From NCBI RefSeq assembly GCF_001693485.1, contig NZ_MAXC01000046.1, positions 124,001 through 188,000 on the forward strand: 64,000 nucleotides of DNA, read 5' to 3'. Position 1 is the stretch's first letter, and every line of letters begins with the position of its first letter. Positions 44,536 to 52,734 of the stretch are shown piece after piece. A program made the translations under genes and the position numbers. Origin of the DNA: Bradyrhizobium sp. LMTR 3. GTDB lineage: Bacteria > Pseudomonadota > Alphaproteobacteria > Rhizobiales > Xanthobacteraceae. The notes beneath the pieces were generated by a model. That model made no database searches. It worked only from the letters and a program-made list of their open reading frames with translations, and was not told the origin of the DNA.

Positions 44536-46158
44536 ATGTTCCACATCATGCGTTGGAAACGTCCCACGATAGCGACTGCTTTGTCGGTGCTTGCGCTGTC
44601 GGCGGCGCTGACGTCGCTGGGCCCGACTTCGCAGGCCACGGCCGCCAGCAAGAAGACCATCACCGCCGTGATGCATTCGGACCTGCGCGTCATCGATCCC
44701 GGGTTCACCACCGCCTACATCACACGCGACCACGGCTACATGGTCTACGACACGCTGCTGGCGACCGATTCCAATTTCAAGATTCAGCCGCAGATGGCCG
44801 ACTGGAAAGTCTCAGATGACAAGCTGACTTACACCTTCACACTGCGCGACGGCCTGAAGTGGCATGATGGCCAGCCGGTCACGGCGGAGGATTGCGTCGC
44901 CTCGCTGAAGCGCTGGGGCCGCAACGACACGATGGGCCAGAAGCTGATGGATTTCGTCGCGGGCCTGGAGCCGATCGACGCCAAGAGCTTTGCGCTGAAA
45001 CTGAAGGAGCCCTACGGCCTGGTGCTGGAATCGATCGGCAAGCCGTCGTCCTACACCCCGTTCATGATGCCGAAGCGGCTTGCGGAAACACCGGCCGGTC
45101 AGCAGATCAAGGAGCAGGTTGGCTCCGGTCCGTTCAAGTTCGTGCAGGCCGAGTTCCAGCCGGGCGTGAAGGCGGTCTATGAGAAGAATCCGGATTACGT
45201 GCCGCGCAAGGAGCCGCCGAGCTGGACCTCCGGCGGCAAGGTGGTGAAGGTCGATCGCGTCGAATGGATCACCATGCCGGACGCGCAGACCGCTGTTAAC
45301 GCGCTGCAGTCGGGCGACGTCGACTTCATGGAGAACTTGCCGTTCGACCTGCTGCCGGTGCTCGAGGCGAACAAGGACATCAAGGTCGACGTCCTCAACA
45401 AGTTCGGCTTCCAGACGCTGGGGCGGATGAACTACCTTCATCCACCCTTCGATAACGTCAAGGTTCGCCGCGCCGCCTTCATGGCCATGAAGCAGAAGGA
45501 CGTGCTCGATGCGCTGGTTGGCAATCCCAAGTATCAGAAGCTCTGCGGCGCGATCTTTGTGTGCGACACGCCGCTGGCGAGCGACGTCGGTGCCGAGAGC
45601 CTGGTCAAGGGCAATGGCATGGCGGAGGCGAAGAAGCTGCTTGCCGAGTCCGGCTATGACGGCACGCCGATCGTGATCATGGCGCCCGGCGACGTCGTGA
45701 CGCTGAAGGCGCAGCCGATCGTTGCGGCGCAATTGCTCCGTGAAGCTGGCTTCAAGGTCGACCTGCAAGCCACTGACTGGCAGACCGTGGTGACCCGCCG
45801 CGCCAGCCAGAAGCCGCCGAAGGAGGGTGGCTGGAACATGTTCTTCACGAACTGGGTCGCCGCCGACGTCTCCAATCCCGTGGGCAACGCTTCGGTCAGT
45901 GGCCGCGGCAAGAACGGCGGCTGGTTCGGCTGGGCCGAAGATGCCAAGATCGAAGAGCTCCGTGACAAGTTCGCGCGCTCCGGCTCGGCGGACGAGCAGA
46001 AGAAGATCGCTGCCGACATCCAGAAGCAGGCCTATGAACAGGTGATCTACATCCCGCTCGGCCAATATCTGATCCCGAGCGGTTGGCGCAAATCGCTCAC
46101 GGGCATCGTCGACGGTCCGGCCACTCCGGTGTTCTGGAACATCGACAAGAGCGAGTAG
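44536..46158 (+). CDS. Peptide ABC transporter periplasmic binding protein (SBP family 5)
   Basis: A 540-residue SBP_bac_5 protein. A signal peptide covers about residues 1-37 (ending TSQATAAS); VYDTLLATDSNFKIQPQMAD, FTLRDGLKWHDGQPVTAEDC, VGSGPFKFVQAEFQPG and the C-terminal YIPLGQYLIPSGWRKSLTG are standard. ATG 44536 has AGGAGGAG 5 bases before it. It lies opposite and next to the M20/DppBCDF/M81/M20/amidase operon, with 279 bases of shared promoter region, so it is the likely substrate receptor of that system. Confidence 0.93.
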   Translation: MFHIMRWKRPTIATALSVLALSAALTSLGPTSQATAASKKTITAVMHSDLRVIDPGFTTAYITRDHGYMVYDTLLATDSNFKIQPQMADWKVSDDKLTYTFTLRDGLKWHDGQPVTAEDCVASLKRWGRNDTMGQKLMDFVAGLEPIDAKSFALKLKEPYGLVLESIGKPSSYTPFMMPKRLAETPAGQQIKEQVGSGPFKFVQAEFQPGVKAVYEKNPDYVPRKEPPSWTSGGKVVKVDRVEWITMPDAQTAVNALQSGDVDFMENLPFDLLPVLEANKDIKVDVLNKFGFQTLGRMNYLHPPFDNVKVRRAAFMAMKQKDVLDALVGNPKYQKLCGAIFVCDTPLASDVGAESLVKGNGMAEAKKLLAESGYDGTPIVIMAPGDVVTLKAQPIVAAQLLREAGFKVDLQATDWQTVVTRRASQKPPKEGGWNMFFTNWVAADVSNPVGNASVSGRGKNGGWFGWAEDAKIEELRDKFARSGSADEQKKIAADIQKQAYEQVIYIPLGQYLIPSGWRKSLTGIVDGPATPVFWNIDKSE

Positions 46159-46189
46159 GGCGCCCGCGGTGGTTCAAGTCGGACAACAA

Positions 46190-46223
46190 AAAACGCGACG
46201 GAGGTTGTCCTCCGTCGCGTTTT
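46190..46223 (+). terminator. Bidirectional Rho-independent terminator
   Basis: A perfect 15-base stem (AAAACGCGACGGAGG / CCTCCGTCGCGTTTT) with a TTGT loop, 32 bases after the binding-protein stop. On the minus strand it ends in a run of T, so it can also stop the small gene at 46247-46390. Confidence 0.9.
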
Positions 46224-46246
46224 CGTTTGTTCAGATACCGTCCGCG

Positions 46247-46390
46247 TCAGCAGTGGCTGTCGCGCATCAGTTCGGGTCCATCGCTCAGAAGCGGCGGCTG
46301 GATTTGCGGCTGCGGTTGCGGTGGCCGCTCATTCCGCGGCGGTTTGCGCCTGGTGGCGGCAGGCTTGTCCTGGTGTTGTTCGTCGGCCAT
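46247..46390 (-). CDS. Small proline-rich basic protein
   Basis: A 47-residue frame reading MADEQHQDKPAATRRKPPR, then a Pro/Gln-rich NERPPQPQPQIQPP, and ending LMRDSHC. GGAG lies about 9 bases before the ATG, and the bidirectional terminator at 46190-46223 follows the stop by 24 bases, which supports it as a real transcribed gene. It has no known family, membrane segment or signal peptide. It could be an RNA- or protein-binding microprotein, but this is only suggested by its composition. Confidence 0.45.
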   Translation of the reverse strand: MADEQHQDKPAATRRKPPRNERPPQPQPQIQPPLLSDGPELMRDSHC

Positions 46391-46441
46391 TTGTCATGCT
46401 CCATTTTGTGCATGACAACATTTTTATGGGCAGTGCGTTCC

Positions 46442-47299
46442 TCACACCGGATGCGCGGCGAGATGTTCCAGCATTAATTCGCATACATGCTCCGGCGCCT
46501 GATCCGCCGCAAAATGTCCGATGCCGGGCAGCACCTCGAATCGATAGGGCGCGGCGATGAAATCCACCGTGCCTTCGGCGGCGGCGCGGCCGACGGTGTC
46601 GTCGGCGTTGCCCCAGACATAGAGCGTCGGCGCGCGGATCGGACCGAGCGGGCCGCGGATCGCGCCGCGTGCGCGATACCAGGCGAGCGCCGCTTCCATC
46701 GCGTCCTTGTTGCCGAGCACGGCAAGATGCCTCTCGATCGCATCAGAGGGAACGCCATTGGCGGCGAGACGCTCGCGCAGCCATTTGGCATCGTTCGCGA
46801 GCACGACATCGGCGGCGTCCGGCTCCAAAAACGCCTTGTGATGCTTTGAGCGCTGCGCCTGCTCGCCGTCGGTTGCCAGCGCGCGGTTGAATGCGTTCGG
46901 GTGCGGCCGGGAGAGAACGGTGAGCGACGCCAGCCGCTCGGGATGGCGGTCGGCGATGCCCCAGGCGATACTGCCGCCCCAGTCATGGCCGACCAGATGA
47001 AACCGCGCGTTGCCATAGCCGGCAGCCGCCACAATCGCCGTGGCGTCGTCCATCAGGCGGTCGATCAGGTAGTGCGAAAATTCCCGTGGATCGGGCCGCG
47101 CGCCCGGCGAGTAGCCGCGCTGGCTCGGCGCCACGGCGCGATAGCCCATATCGCCAAGCGCCGTCACCTGCGCGCGCCAGCAATGCATCGATTCCGCAAA
47201 GCCGTGCAGCAGCAGCACCAGCGGCGCGCCGGGCGTGCCGGCGGTGATGGTGTCGAACACAAGATGCGGCGCGATGGTGATTTGCTCTGACGCCAGCAT
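46442..47299 (-). CDS. Alpha/beta hydrolase, epoxide hydrolase/dehalogenase type
   Basis: A 285-residue alpha/beta hydrolase. The nucleophile is Asp106 (VGHDWGGS), not Ser, which places it in the epoxide hydrolase/haloalkane dehalogenase group. LLHGFAESMHCW is the oxyanion region, WGNADDTVG supplies the likely acid and GIGHFAADQ the histidine. Of the two tyrosines that mark epoxide hydrolases, one candidate is seen in the cap region. Substrate unknown. The gene is transcribed alone. Confidence 0.88.
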   Translation of the reverse strand: MLASEQITIAPHLVFDTITAGTPGAPLVLLLHGFAESMHCWRAQVTALGDMGYRAVAPSQRGYSPGARPDPREFSHYLIDRLMDDATAIVAAAGYGNARFHLVGHDWGGSIAWGIADRHPERLASLTVLSRPHPNAFNRALATDGEQAQRSKHHKAFLEPDAADVVLANDAKWLRERLAANGVPSDAIERHLAVLGNKDAMEAALAWYRARGAIRGPLGPIRAPTLYVWGNADDTVGRAAAEGTVDFIAAPYRFEVLPGIGHFAADQAPEHVCELMLEHLAAHPV

Positions 47300-47404
47300 G
47301 CGGCGAACCTAACGAGCCAATTCCGGCCGGCCGATGACGGAATTGTGCAACGGCCGAAAAGTGCTGTATTGGGAGGCGCGACCGGATGCCCAAGGGGACA
47401 ATCG

Positions 47405-48139
47405 TTGCACTATTTGAGATCGATCATATTCGATACGGCGGTGGTAATCCTGACGCTCGCCGTGTCGCTGACGGTGCCGTTCATGTGGCTGTTCAATGCC
47501 AGCAGCCGGACTGTGCGCGCGGTTTCGCAGGTCTGGGTCAACGGCATCATGTTTCTGATGAAGCATGTCGTAGGCCTCGATTACACGGTGCAGGGCCGCG
47601 AGAACGTGCCCGACGGTCCCTGCATCATCGCCTGCAATCATCAGTCGCTGTGGGAAACCGCGGCGCTCTGCGCGCTTTTCCCGGACGCCAGCATCGTCGC
47701 CAAGAAAGAGCTGCGCAAAGTGCCGTTCGTCGGCTGGTTCCTCGCACGCTATCCGATGATTTTGGTCGATCGCTCGGCGGGCCGCCATGCGCTGCGCCAG
47801 ATGGTCGATGAAGCCAGGCGCGCGACCGGCGAGGGCCGTCAGGTCTTGCTGTTTCCGCAAGGCACCCGCCAGGCGATCGATGAGCCGATGAGATTCCAGT
47901 CCGCTGGCATCTCGGCGCTCTACACCAACCTCGACGTATCAGTCGTGCCGGCGGCGTGCAATTCCGGACTGTTTTGGGGCAAGAAGACTCTGATCATGCA
48001 CTCCGGCACCATCACGCTGTCCTTCCTGCCGGCGATCGCGCCGGGCCTGCCGCGCAAGGAATTTCAGGAAAAGATGGAGCGGACGATTGCGGAGGAGGCG
48101 AGCCGGCTGCTCACGCTGAGCAAGGCGAAGGTGCGCTAG
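47405..48139 (+). CDS. 1-acyl-sn-glycerol-3-phosphate acyltransferase (PlsC family)
   Basis: A 244-residue membrane-associated acyltransferase. An N-terminal hydrophobic segment (about 7-30) is followed by CNHQSLWETAALCALF (the HX4E form of the acyltransferase motif), KKELRKVPFVGWFL and VLLFPQGTRQ (the second motif). It makes phosphatidic acid for phospholipids. The start is taken as TTG 47405 because AAGGGGACA lies just upstream; an in-frame GTG at 47345 gives 20 more residues that look non-coding. A repeat-free gap separates it from the convergent TMEM175-like gene. Confidence 0.88.
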   Translation: MHYLRSIIFDTAVVILTLAVSLTVPFMWLFNASSRTVRAVSQVWVNGIMFLMKHVVGLDYTVQGRENVPDGPCIIACNHQSLWETAALCALFPDASIVAKKELRKVPFVGWFLARYPMILVDRSAGRHALRQMVDEARRATGEGRQVLLFPQGTRQAIDEPMRFQSAGISALYTNLDVSVVPAACNSGLFWGKKTLIMHSGTITLSFLPAIAPGLPRKEFQEKMERTIAEEASRLLTLSKAKVR

Positions 48140-48140
48140 A

Positions 48141-48722
48141 CTAACCCGCGCGCCGCGCCGCGAGCCAGCCCGCAAAGGGTGCCAGAAACGCCACGCACCA
48201 GATGAAATGCGCAACACTTGGTGCGACGAAGGCTGCACCGATACCAATCACGAACACGACAACCGGAAACAGCGCCGTCACCAGCAATTGCGGATCGCTG
48301 CGTCCCCGCAGCGCCAGAACCCACAACAGCGCGTTCAGCGAGGCGATCACCGTCAGGTGGATCCCATAGATCACCGCGACCACGCCATCGAGCCAGTAGC
48401 TGCCGTAGAGGCCGTTCGTCACCGGAAGGATGATGATCGACAGCAGAAAGAACAGATTGAGGAACACCACGCCGCGGCCGGCTTCCGGCGCTATCGCCAG
48501 CCGCCGATGATGGCTGAACCAGAACAGGCCGGCGACGACGAAGCTGATCGTCAGCGCTATGATGGGCTGGGCATAGACGCGAAGCACGTCGTGCCAGTCG
48601 GGCGCTTGCGTAAAACTAGAGGCTTTCGGCAGGTCATAGGCGAGCAGGGTCATGGCAACGCCGAAGATGGTGTTGCTCAGCATTTCCAGCCGGCGCATTT
48701 CGAACAGATGGATTTGCGGCAT
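48141..48722 (-). CDS. TMEM175/DUF1211-like membrane protein
   Basis: A 193-residue protein with about six hydrophobic segments. Residues 10-31 read RRLEMLSNTIFGVAMTLLAYD, close to the R-x3-FS-D-x2-F motif of TMEM175-type channels but with L-S-N in place of F-S-D. Bacterial members are potassium-selective tetrameric channels; whether this one conducts K+ is not certain because of the altered motif. ATG 48722 has AAGGGGG upstream. It converges on plsC with one base between the stops. Confidence 0.7.
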   Translation of the reverse strand: MPQIHLFEMRRLEMLSNTIFGVAMTLLAYDLPKASSFTQAPDWHDVLRVYAQPIIALTISFVVAGLFWFSHHRRLAIAPEAGRGVVFLNLFFLLSIIILPVTNGLYGSYWLDGVVAVIYGIHLTVIASLNALLWVLALRGRSDPQLLVTALFPVVVFVIGIGAAFVAPSVAHFIWCVAFLAPFAGWLAARRAG

Positions 48723-48780
48723 GTGCCCCCTTTGCCTCACCAGTCCGTCTTCGCTTTCGCTGCGCTCAAGCTACGCCGGA

Positions 48781-48843
48781 CACGCTTCGCCCTGACGGTC
48801 TCAGCGTGGCTGCGCCACGCGTAGCCCGTCAGGGCGAAGCGTG
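48781..48843. repeat. Inverted repeat at the 3' end of the tRNA-Leu gene
   Basis: CACGCTTCGCCCTGACGG (48781-48798) and CCGTCAGGGCGAAGCGTG (48826-48843) are perfect complements with an inner hairpin GCGTGGCTGCGCCACGC. The second arm overlaps the tRNA's CCA end at 48842-48844. It may help release or process the tRNA transcript. Confidence 0.75.
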
Positions 48844-49167
48844 GTGCGGGCGGCCGGACTCGAACCGGCACAGAGGTCACCCTCCGAGGGATTTTCTTAC
48901 CAGCTACGGCTTTCGCCGCCTCGCCAGCGTGGGCATCCGCGCTGGCTCGTTTGTGGTCTGGACTATACCTTCACCATTGGTGCGTTCGCGCCTTTAGGTG
49001 CTGCCCGTCTAGTCTCTACACCTTCGCACCAACCGTTAGGTTCGGGCGCTTGGCTCGGGATTGCCATTTGAAAGGTTTCCCCGAATTTGAGCAGTTCTAC
49101 AGCTTGGGTTTCCCCAAGAGCACTCAAATGCTTAAGTCCCTTGCGTCTACCATTTCGCCACGCCCGC
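48842..49167 (-). tRNA. tRNA-Leu (UAA anticodon) interrupted by a group I intron
   Basis: On the minus strand exon 1 is 49167-49134 (34 nt, GCGGGCGTGG ... AGGGACTT) and exon 2 is 48895-48842 (54 nt, AAAATCCCT ... CGCCCGCACCA, CCA encoded). Joined, they give a 7-bp acceptor stem (GCGGGCG/CGCCCGC), an anticodon stem AGGGA/TCCCT with loop CTTAAAA (anticodon UAA), a class II variable arm (GAGG/CCTC) and the T arm GCCGG-TTCGAGT-CCGGC. The intron lies between anticodon bases 34 and 35. No other tRNA is in the window. The IR at 48781-48843 may act after it. Confidence 0.95.
48896..49133 (-). ncRNA. Group I self-splicing intron in tRNA-Leu(UAA), 238 nt
   Basis: On the minus strand it begins AAGCATTTGAGTGCTC. 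The GAGT is an internal guide that can pair with exon ACTT and put the U-G wobble at the splice site. It ends ...GGTAAG with the terminal G, omega-G. Core pieces are visible: P-like GGGGAAACC, Q-like AATCCCGAGCCAAGC, R-like AGAGACTAGACGGGC and S-like AAGGTATAGTCC. The insertion after the first anticodon base and the length match tRNA-Leu(UAA) introns of cyanobacteria and plastids. It contains no homing endonuclease. Confidence 0.93.
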
Positions 49168-49185
49168 TTTCACCAGAAGATCAGA

Positions 49186-49214
49186 TACTTAGCGCGTTTT
49201 CCGGAGAAGTGAAA
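49186..49214 (-). promoter_or_regulatory. Promoter of the tRNA-Leu gene
   Basis: On the minus strand TTTCAC, a 17-base spacer and TAAGTA end about 19 bases before the mature 5' base of the tRNA. The spacing is that of a housekeeping promoter. Confidence 0.45.
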
Positions 49215-49355
49215 TTGGGGATAACCTCCGGCCCAAACGCTCCCCACCTTTAAGTGAGCGGGGGCGCAGAAGCAAAGCCTCAATGCGGACACTTGGGGTG
49301 TTTACCTGCGGCGAGCTTTAGGCAATCTCAAGATAATCCACGTAACGAAGGTCCG

Positions 49356-49793
49356 ATGCCCAACTCGCTGTCCCATCGCCGGTTACTCTCGCGCAGCCTC
49401 GCGGCGTTGGCGCTGGTTGCGCTCGGCGCCGGCCTGTCCGGTTGCGCCGGCATGAGCGACACCATTTCGCCGGCCTTTGCCGATCCCGCCAAATACGATC
49501 TGTACGATTGCAAGCAGCTCGAGACCGAGCGCAAGACCCTCGCGGCGCGCACCGCGGAGTTGCAGGGGCTGATGACCAAGGCCGAAACCGGCGTCGCCGG
49601 TCCCGTGGTGGCGGAGCTCGCCTATCGCAACGACTACATCGCGTTGCGCGGACAGTCGAAGCTGGCCGATGAGGCCTGGCAGAAGAACAGGTGCCAGGAA
49701 CCGAAACCGGAAGCCAGGCCGGCGCCGGTCCCGCCATCGATCGCGGCTCCCGTTGCCAAGGGCCGTACGAAGGCAAGCCAGTCGGCAAATTAG
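49356..49793 (+). CDS. Putative lipoprotein
   Basis: A 145-residue protein. The N-terminus has RRLLSRSLAALALVALGAG and a lipobox LSGC at about 26-29, so it is lipid-anchored after cleavage. The mature part contains two more cysteines (LYDCKQLETERKTL and NRCQEP) that could pair, a helical middle and a Pro/Ala-rich tail. ATG 49356 has GAAGG upstream; earlier frames carry intergenic sequence. Function unknown. Confidence 0.75.
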   Translation: MPNSLSHRRLLSRSLAALALVALGAGLSGCAGMSDTISPAFADPAKYDLYDCKQLETERKTLAARTAELQGLMTKAETGVAGPVVAELAYRNDYIALRGQSKLADEAWQKNRCQEPKPEARPAPVPPSIAAPVAKGRTKASQSAN

Positions 49794-49824
49794 AACGTTG
49801 CCGGTTGCAGCCCTCGAACTTCGC

Positions 49825-51027
49825 TCACACCCGCCAATTATAGATCCAGTCCTGCCGCGCCAGCATGCGCTCCGGGCCCATCGCTTTGATGGCGAGGTCG
49901 CGCGCCAGCGCCAGCGGACCGGTGAGATGATAGATGCGTCCCTGTTGTCGGGCCACACGCTGCACCAGCAGCACGCGGCCGCGCCGCTGCCGGCCATAAC
50001 GCTTCAGTGCCGCCGGGATGCTTGCAATAGGATCGCCGGGGTGTTCGCTCAAGCATTTGGCGAGCACGGCGGCGTCCTCGATCGCCATTCCCGCGCCTTG
50101 CGCGGCAAACGGCAGCATCGCGTGCGCGGCGTCGCCGAGCAGCGCGATTGCGCCATCGGTCCATTCGCCGATATCGGGCAGCGTGAACAGCGCCCAGCGC
50201 CGCCATTCGTCCACGGCCCCAATCAGCATCCGCGCGGTCGCCGGCCAGCGCTGCGAGGCGAACGCGTTCTTCAGTTCGTTGGCATCGCCCGGTGCGCTCC
50301 AACCCGGCCTGTTCCAGGTTCCCGGCACGATAGCGACCACGTTGATCTGCCGCGCAGCCGAAATCGGGTAGGCGACCAGATGCGCGTCCGGCCCCATCCA
50401 GAGCTGCACGCGGGCGGCGGTATATTCGCGCGGCAGCGTGGTCGCATCGAGGGTTCCGCGCCAGGCGATCAGGCCGGAAAATTGCGGTTGCGCCTCCGGG
50501 AACAAATGGTTCCGCACCGCGGACCAGATGCCGTCGGCGCCGACCAGCGCCACCGCCAACTCCTGTTGGCGTGCATTGCCGCGGCGCTGCACCACGGTCA
50601 GCCCCTTGGCGTGCGAGGTCACGTCTTCGAACTGGCTACCGAGCCGCAGGTCGATGTCCGGATGGTCGTTGACCGCCGCCTGCAGGGCGCCTTGCAGGTC
50701 GGCGCGGTGCATCACCCAATAGGGCGCTCCGGCGCGATGGCCGGCGGCCTCGCCGAGCGGCAGGCGGGCGATCTCACCGCCCGCACGCGCGCTCACGATA
50801 CTAATGGCCTCGGGTGTCACGGCGCGTGGCGCTAGCCGTGACCGCAACCCGAGGTCGACCAGGATCCGGCTGGCGTTGGGCGAAAGCTGCAGGCCGGCGC
50901 CGGCTTCCTCCAGCCGTTCGGCCTTTTCCAGAATGATGACGCGAAAGCCTTTGGCTGCGAGCGAAAGCGCTGCCGTCAGTCCCCCGATCCCGGCACCAGC
51001 AACGATGATGGTGCGCGCGGCGGCCAC
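49825..51027 (-). CDS. FAD-dependent monooxygenase (salicylate hydroxylase/UbiH-like)
   Basis: A 400-residue flavoprotein hydroxylase. The FAD-binding TIIVAGAGIGGLTAALSLAA (N-terminus) has GxGxxG, GADGIWSAVRNHLF is the DG motif, and IALLGDAAHAMLPFAAQGAG is the GD motif with the second FAD contact. It should hydroxylate an aromatic or similar ring with NAD(P)H and oxygen. It begins 7 bases after the stop of the CHCC zinc-finger gene, so the two share an mRNA. Substrate unknown. Confidence 0.92.
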   Translation of the reverse strand: MAAARTIIVAGAGIGGLTAALSLAAKGFRVIILEKAERLEEAGAGLQLSPNASRILVDLGLRSRLAPRAVTPEAISIVSARAGGEIARLPLGEAAGHRAGAPYWVMHRADLQGALQAAVNDHPDIDLRLGSQFEDVTSHAKGLTVVQRRGNARQQELAVALVGADGIWSAVRNHLFPEAQPQFSGLIAWRGTLDATTLPREYTAARVQLWMGPDAHLVAYPISAARQINVVAIVPGTWNRPGWSAPGDANELKNAFASQRWPATARMLIGAVDEWRRWALFTLPDIGEWTDGAIALLGDAAHAMLPFAAQGAGMAIEDAAVLAKCLSEHPGDPIASIPAALKRYGRQRRGRVLLVQRVARQQGRIYHLTGPLALARDLAIKAMGPERMLARQDWIYNWRV

Positions 51028-51034
51028 CGAAAGG

Positions 51035-51280
51035 TCAGGCGACCTTGTCCCTCAGGACGCATTCGGGCGGGCGGGCTTCGCCTGCGGCGAGGTCGGGGGC
51101 AAAGCGGTACAGCGTCGAGCAATAGGGGCAGATGATCTCGTTGTCGTTGCCAAGGTCGAGAAACACGTGGGGATGATCGAACGGCGGCTTGGCGCCCACG
51201 CACATGAATTCCCGCGAGCCGATCTCGATTACCGACGCTCCGGCGTCGTTATGGAAATGCGGGACGACATGGTCGGACAT
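51035..51280 (-). CDS. CHCC zinc-finger domain protein (NDUFS6-like)
   Basis: An 81-residue protein with the zf-CHCC layout: FMCVGAKPPFDHPHVFLDLG and IICPYCSTLYRF provide the C-H-C-C zinc ligands. Proteins of this family are related to the NDUFS6 subunit of mitochondrial complex I, and in alphaproteobacteria they are also found apart from it. ATG 51280 has AAGGTG upstream. Co-transcribed with the FAD monooxygenase, whose start lies 7 bases after its stop. Confidence 0.88.
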   Translation of the reverse strand: MSDHVVPHFHNDAGASVIEIGSREFMCVGAKPPFDHPHVFLDLGNDNEIICPYCSTLYRFAPDLAAGEARPPECVLRDKVA

Positions 51281-51529
51281 CAGCTTCACCTTGGATTTCA
51301 ACGATGAGCGCACGCAGTCAACGCGACGCGGCAGCTTCGAAATGCCGCGCACCATAGTGGGGGGTGCCGATGATTCCTAGAGCCGATTCGGGATGTCCCC
51401 GCCGCACATTTGCTCATGCAAATTCGACACAATCTTGTCGTCGGAGAAAAGCCCTTCTTTCGTCGGGGCAGTTGTGTCTTAAAAACGGCATACCATCTTG
51501 AGAAAGACGAAAACATTGGACTTTTTTGG

Positions 51530-52690
51530 ATGAGGCGATTGCGGTTCGGTTCGGCTTTGGCAGGGGCGCTGGGATGCCTGGCGCTCAGCGTGGCGGTGTG
51601 CGCGGCGCTGTGGCCGCACGCCCGCGAGGCCGGCGCCATTCTGGCCGCGCAGGACGATCCCGCGACACTGTCCGACATCCAGATCAACTCCGCGTTGCGG
51701 GCCAACCAGGCGCTGGTCGCCAGCCATATCGAGGCAGCGCTCGCGGAGGGCGATTCCGATCTCGCCAACAGCTTCCTTGAACTCGCCCGCGACAAACGCA
51801 TTGGCGTCAGCGACGAACTATCGAAGCGCGTCAGCGATGCCGTTACCGAGGCAGGTTCGGCGTCGCATCTTGCCAAGCGCTTTGCCACGGGTTTCGTGGT
51901 CGGCAATGCCGACGATGTCGCAAGCCTGTCGGGTACGGTTGCCGGCGATCTCTTCGTCTACGGCGATATCAGGGACGTTGTTCGCGAAGGCAAGCACCTC
52001 GCGACGGGCGAGGATGTGGACCGGCTGGTGCTGGGCCTTGCGACGGTCGGCCTCGCGGTGACCGCCGCGACCTACGTCTCCGTCGGCGGTGTCGGTCCGC
52101 TGCGCGCCGGCCTCAGCATGGTCAAGAGTGCCCGCAAGGTCGGACGGCTGGGCGAGGGGCTGACTCAATGGGCAGGCCGCTCGGCGCGCGAGGTCGTCGA
52201 TGCGCCGGTCCTGCAGCAGGCGGTCGCGAAAGGCTCGGTGCTGCGGCCGGGCCAGACCATCGGCGCAATCAAGGCAGCGTTCCGCGCCGAGAAAGCCGGC
52301 GCGCTGGTGCGGCTGGCGAAAGATGTCGGACGCGTCGGCGAAAAGGCCGGCACGCGTGGCGCGCTCGACGCATTGCGCATCGCACAAGGACCGAAGGACA
52401 TCGCCCGCGCAGCGCGGCTTGCCGAATCCAAGGGCGGCCAGACCCGCGCGATCTTGAAGGTGCTCGGCCGCGGCGCGCTGCTGCTGGCAACCGGCGCTTT
52501 CAATCTGACGATGTGGGTATTCGGTGCGCTATTGGCGCTGTTCGGATTTCTGTCGTCGATCAAGGCGACCACCGAGCGGGCGACCCAAGCGTGGCTTCGC
52601 CGCAAGAAAGCGCGGCGCTTGAGAAAGGAGGCGGCGGCGGCATGCTTGCCGGCCGCCCCGGCGCTGGCGGGCGCTGCCGCACGCGGCTAG
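51530..52690 (+). CDS. Hypothetical membrane protein
   Basis: A 386-residue protein. One membrane segment lies near the N-terminus (LAGALGCLALSVAVCAALW, about 9-27), a second in LVLGLATVGLAVTAATYVSV (about 167-186), and a third near the end (LLLATGAFNLTMWVFGALLA, about 320-339), with a basic C-terminal tail (WLRRKKARRLRKEA). The middle is helical and charged. The family is not recognised; its look is of an envelope protein kept by Bradyrhizobium relatives. The start is uncertain because the ribosome site is poor. Confidence 0.7.
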   Translation: MRRLRFGSALAGALGCLALSVAVCAALWPHAREAGAILAAQDDPATLSDIQINSALRANQALVASHIEAALAEGDSDLANSFLELARDKRIGVSDELSKRVSDAVTEAGSASHLAKRFATGFVVGNADDVASLSGTVAGDLFVYGDIRDVVREGKHLATGEDVDRLVLGLATVGLAVTAATYVSVGGVGPLRAGLSMVKSARKVGRLGEGLTQWAGRSAREVVDAPVLQQAVAKGSVLRPGQTIGAIKAAFRAEKAGALVRLAKDVGRVGEKAGTRGALDALRIAQGPKDIARAARLAESKGGQTRAILKVLGRGALLLATGAFNLTMWVFGALLALFGFLSSIKATTERATQAWLRRKKARRLRKEAAAACLPAAPALAGAAARG

Positions 52691-52734
52691 ACTTGCGGTC
52701 ATTGCAAGGCCGCCCATTTCCGATCCCCCGAAAA

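Noticed and set aside
48951..49253. Small reading frame across the tRNA-Leu region
   Set aside because: It covers the group I intron and tRNA exon, which explain the sequence fully.
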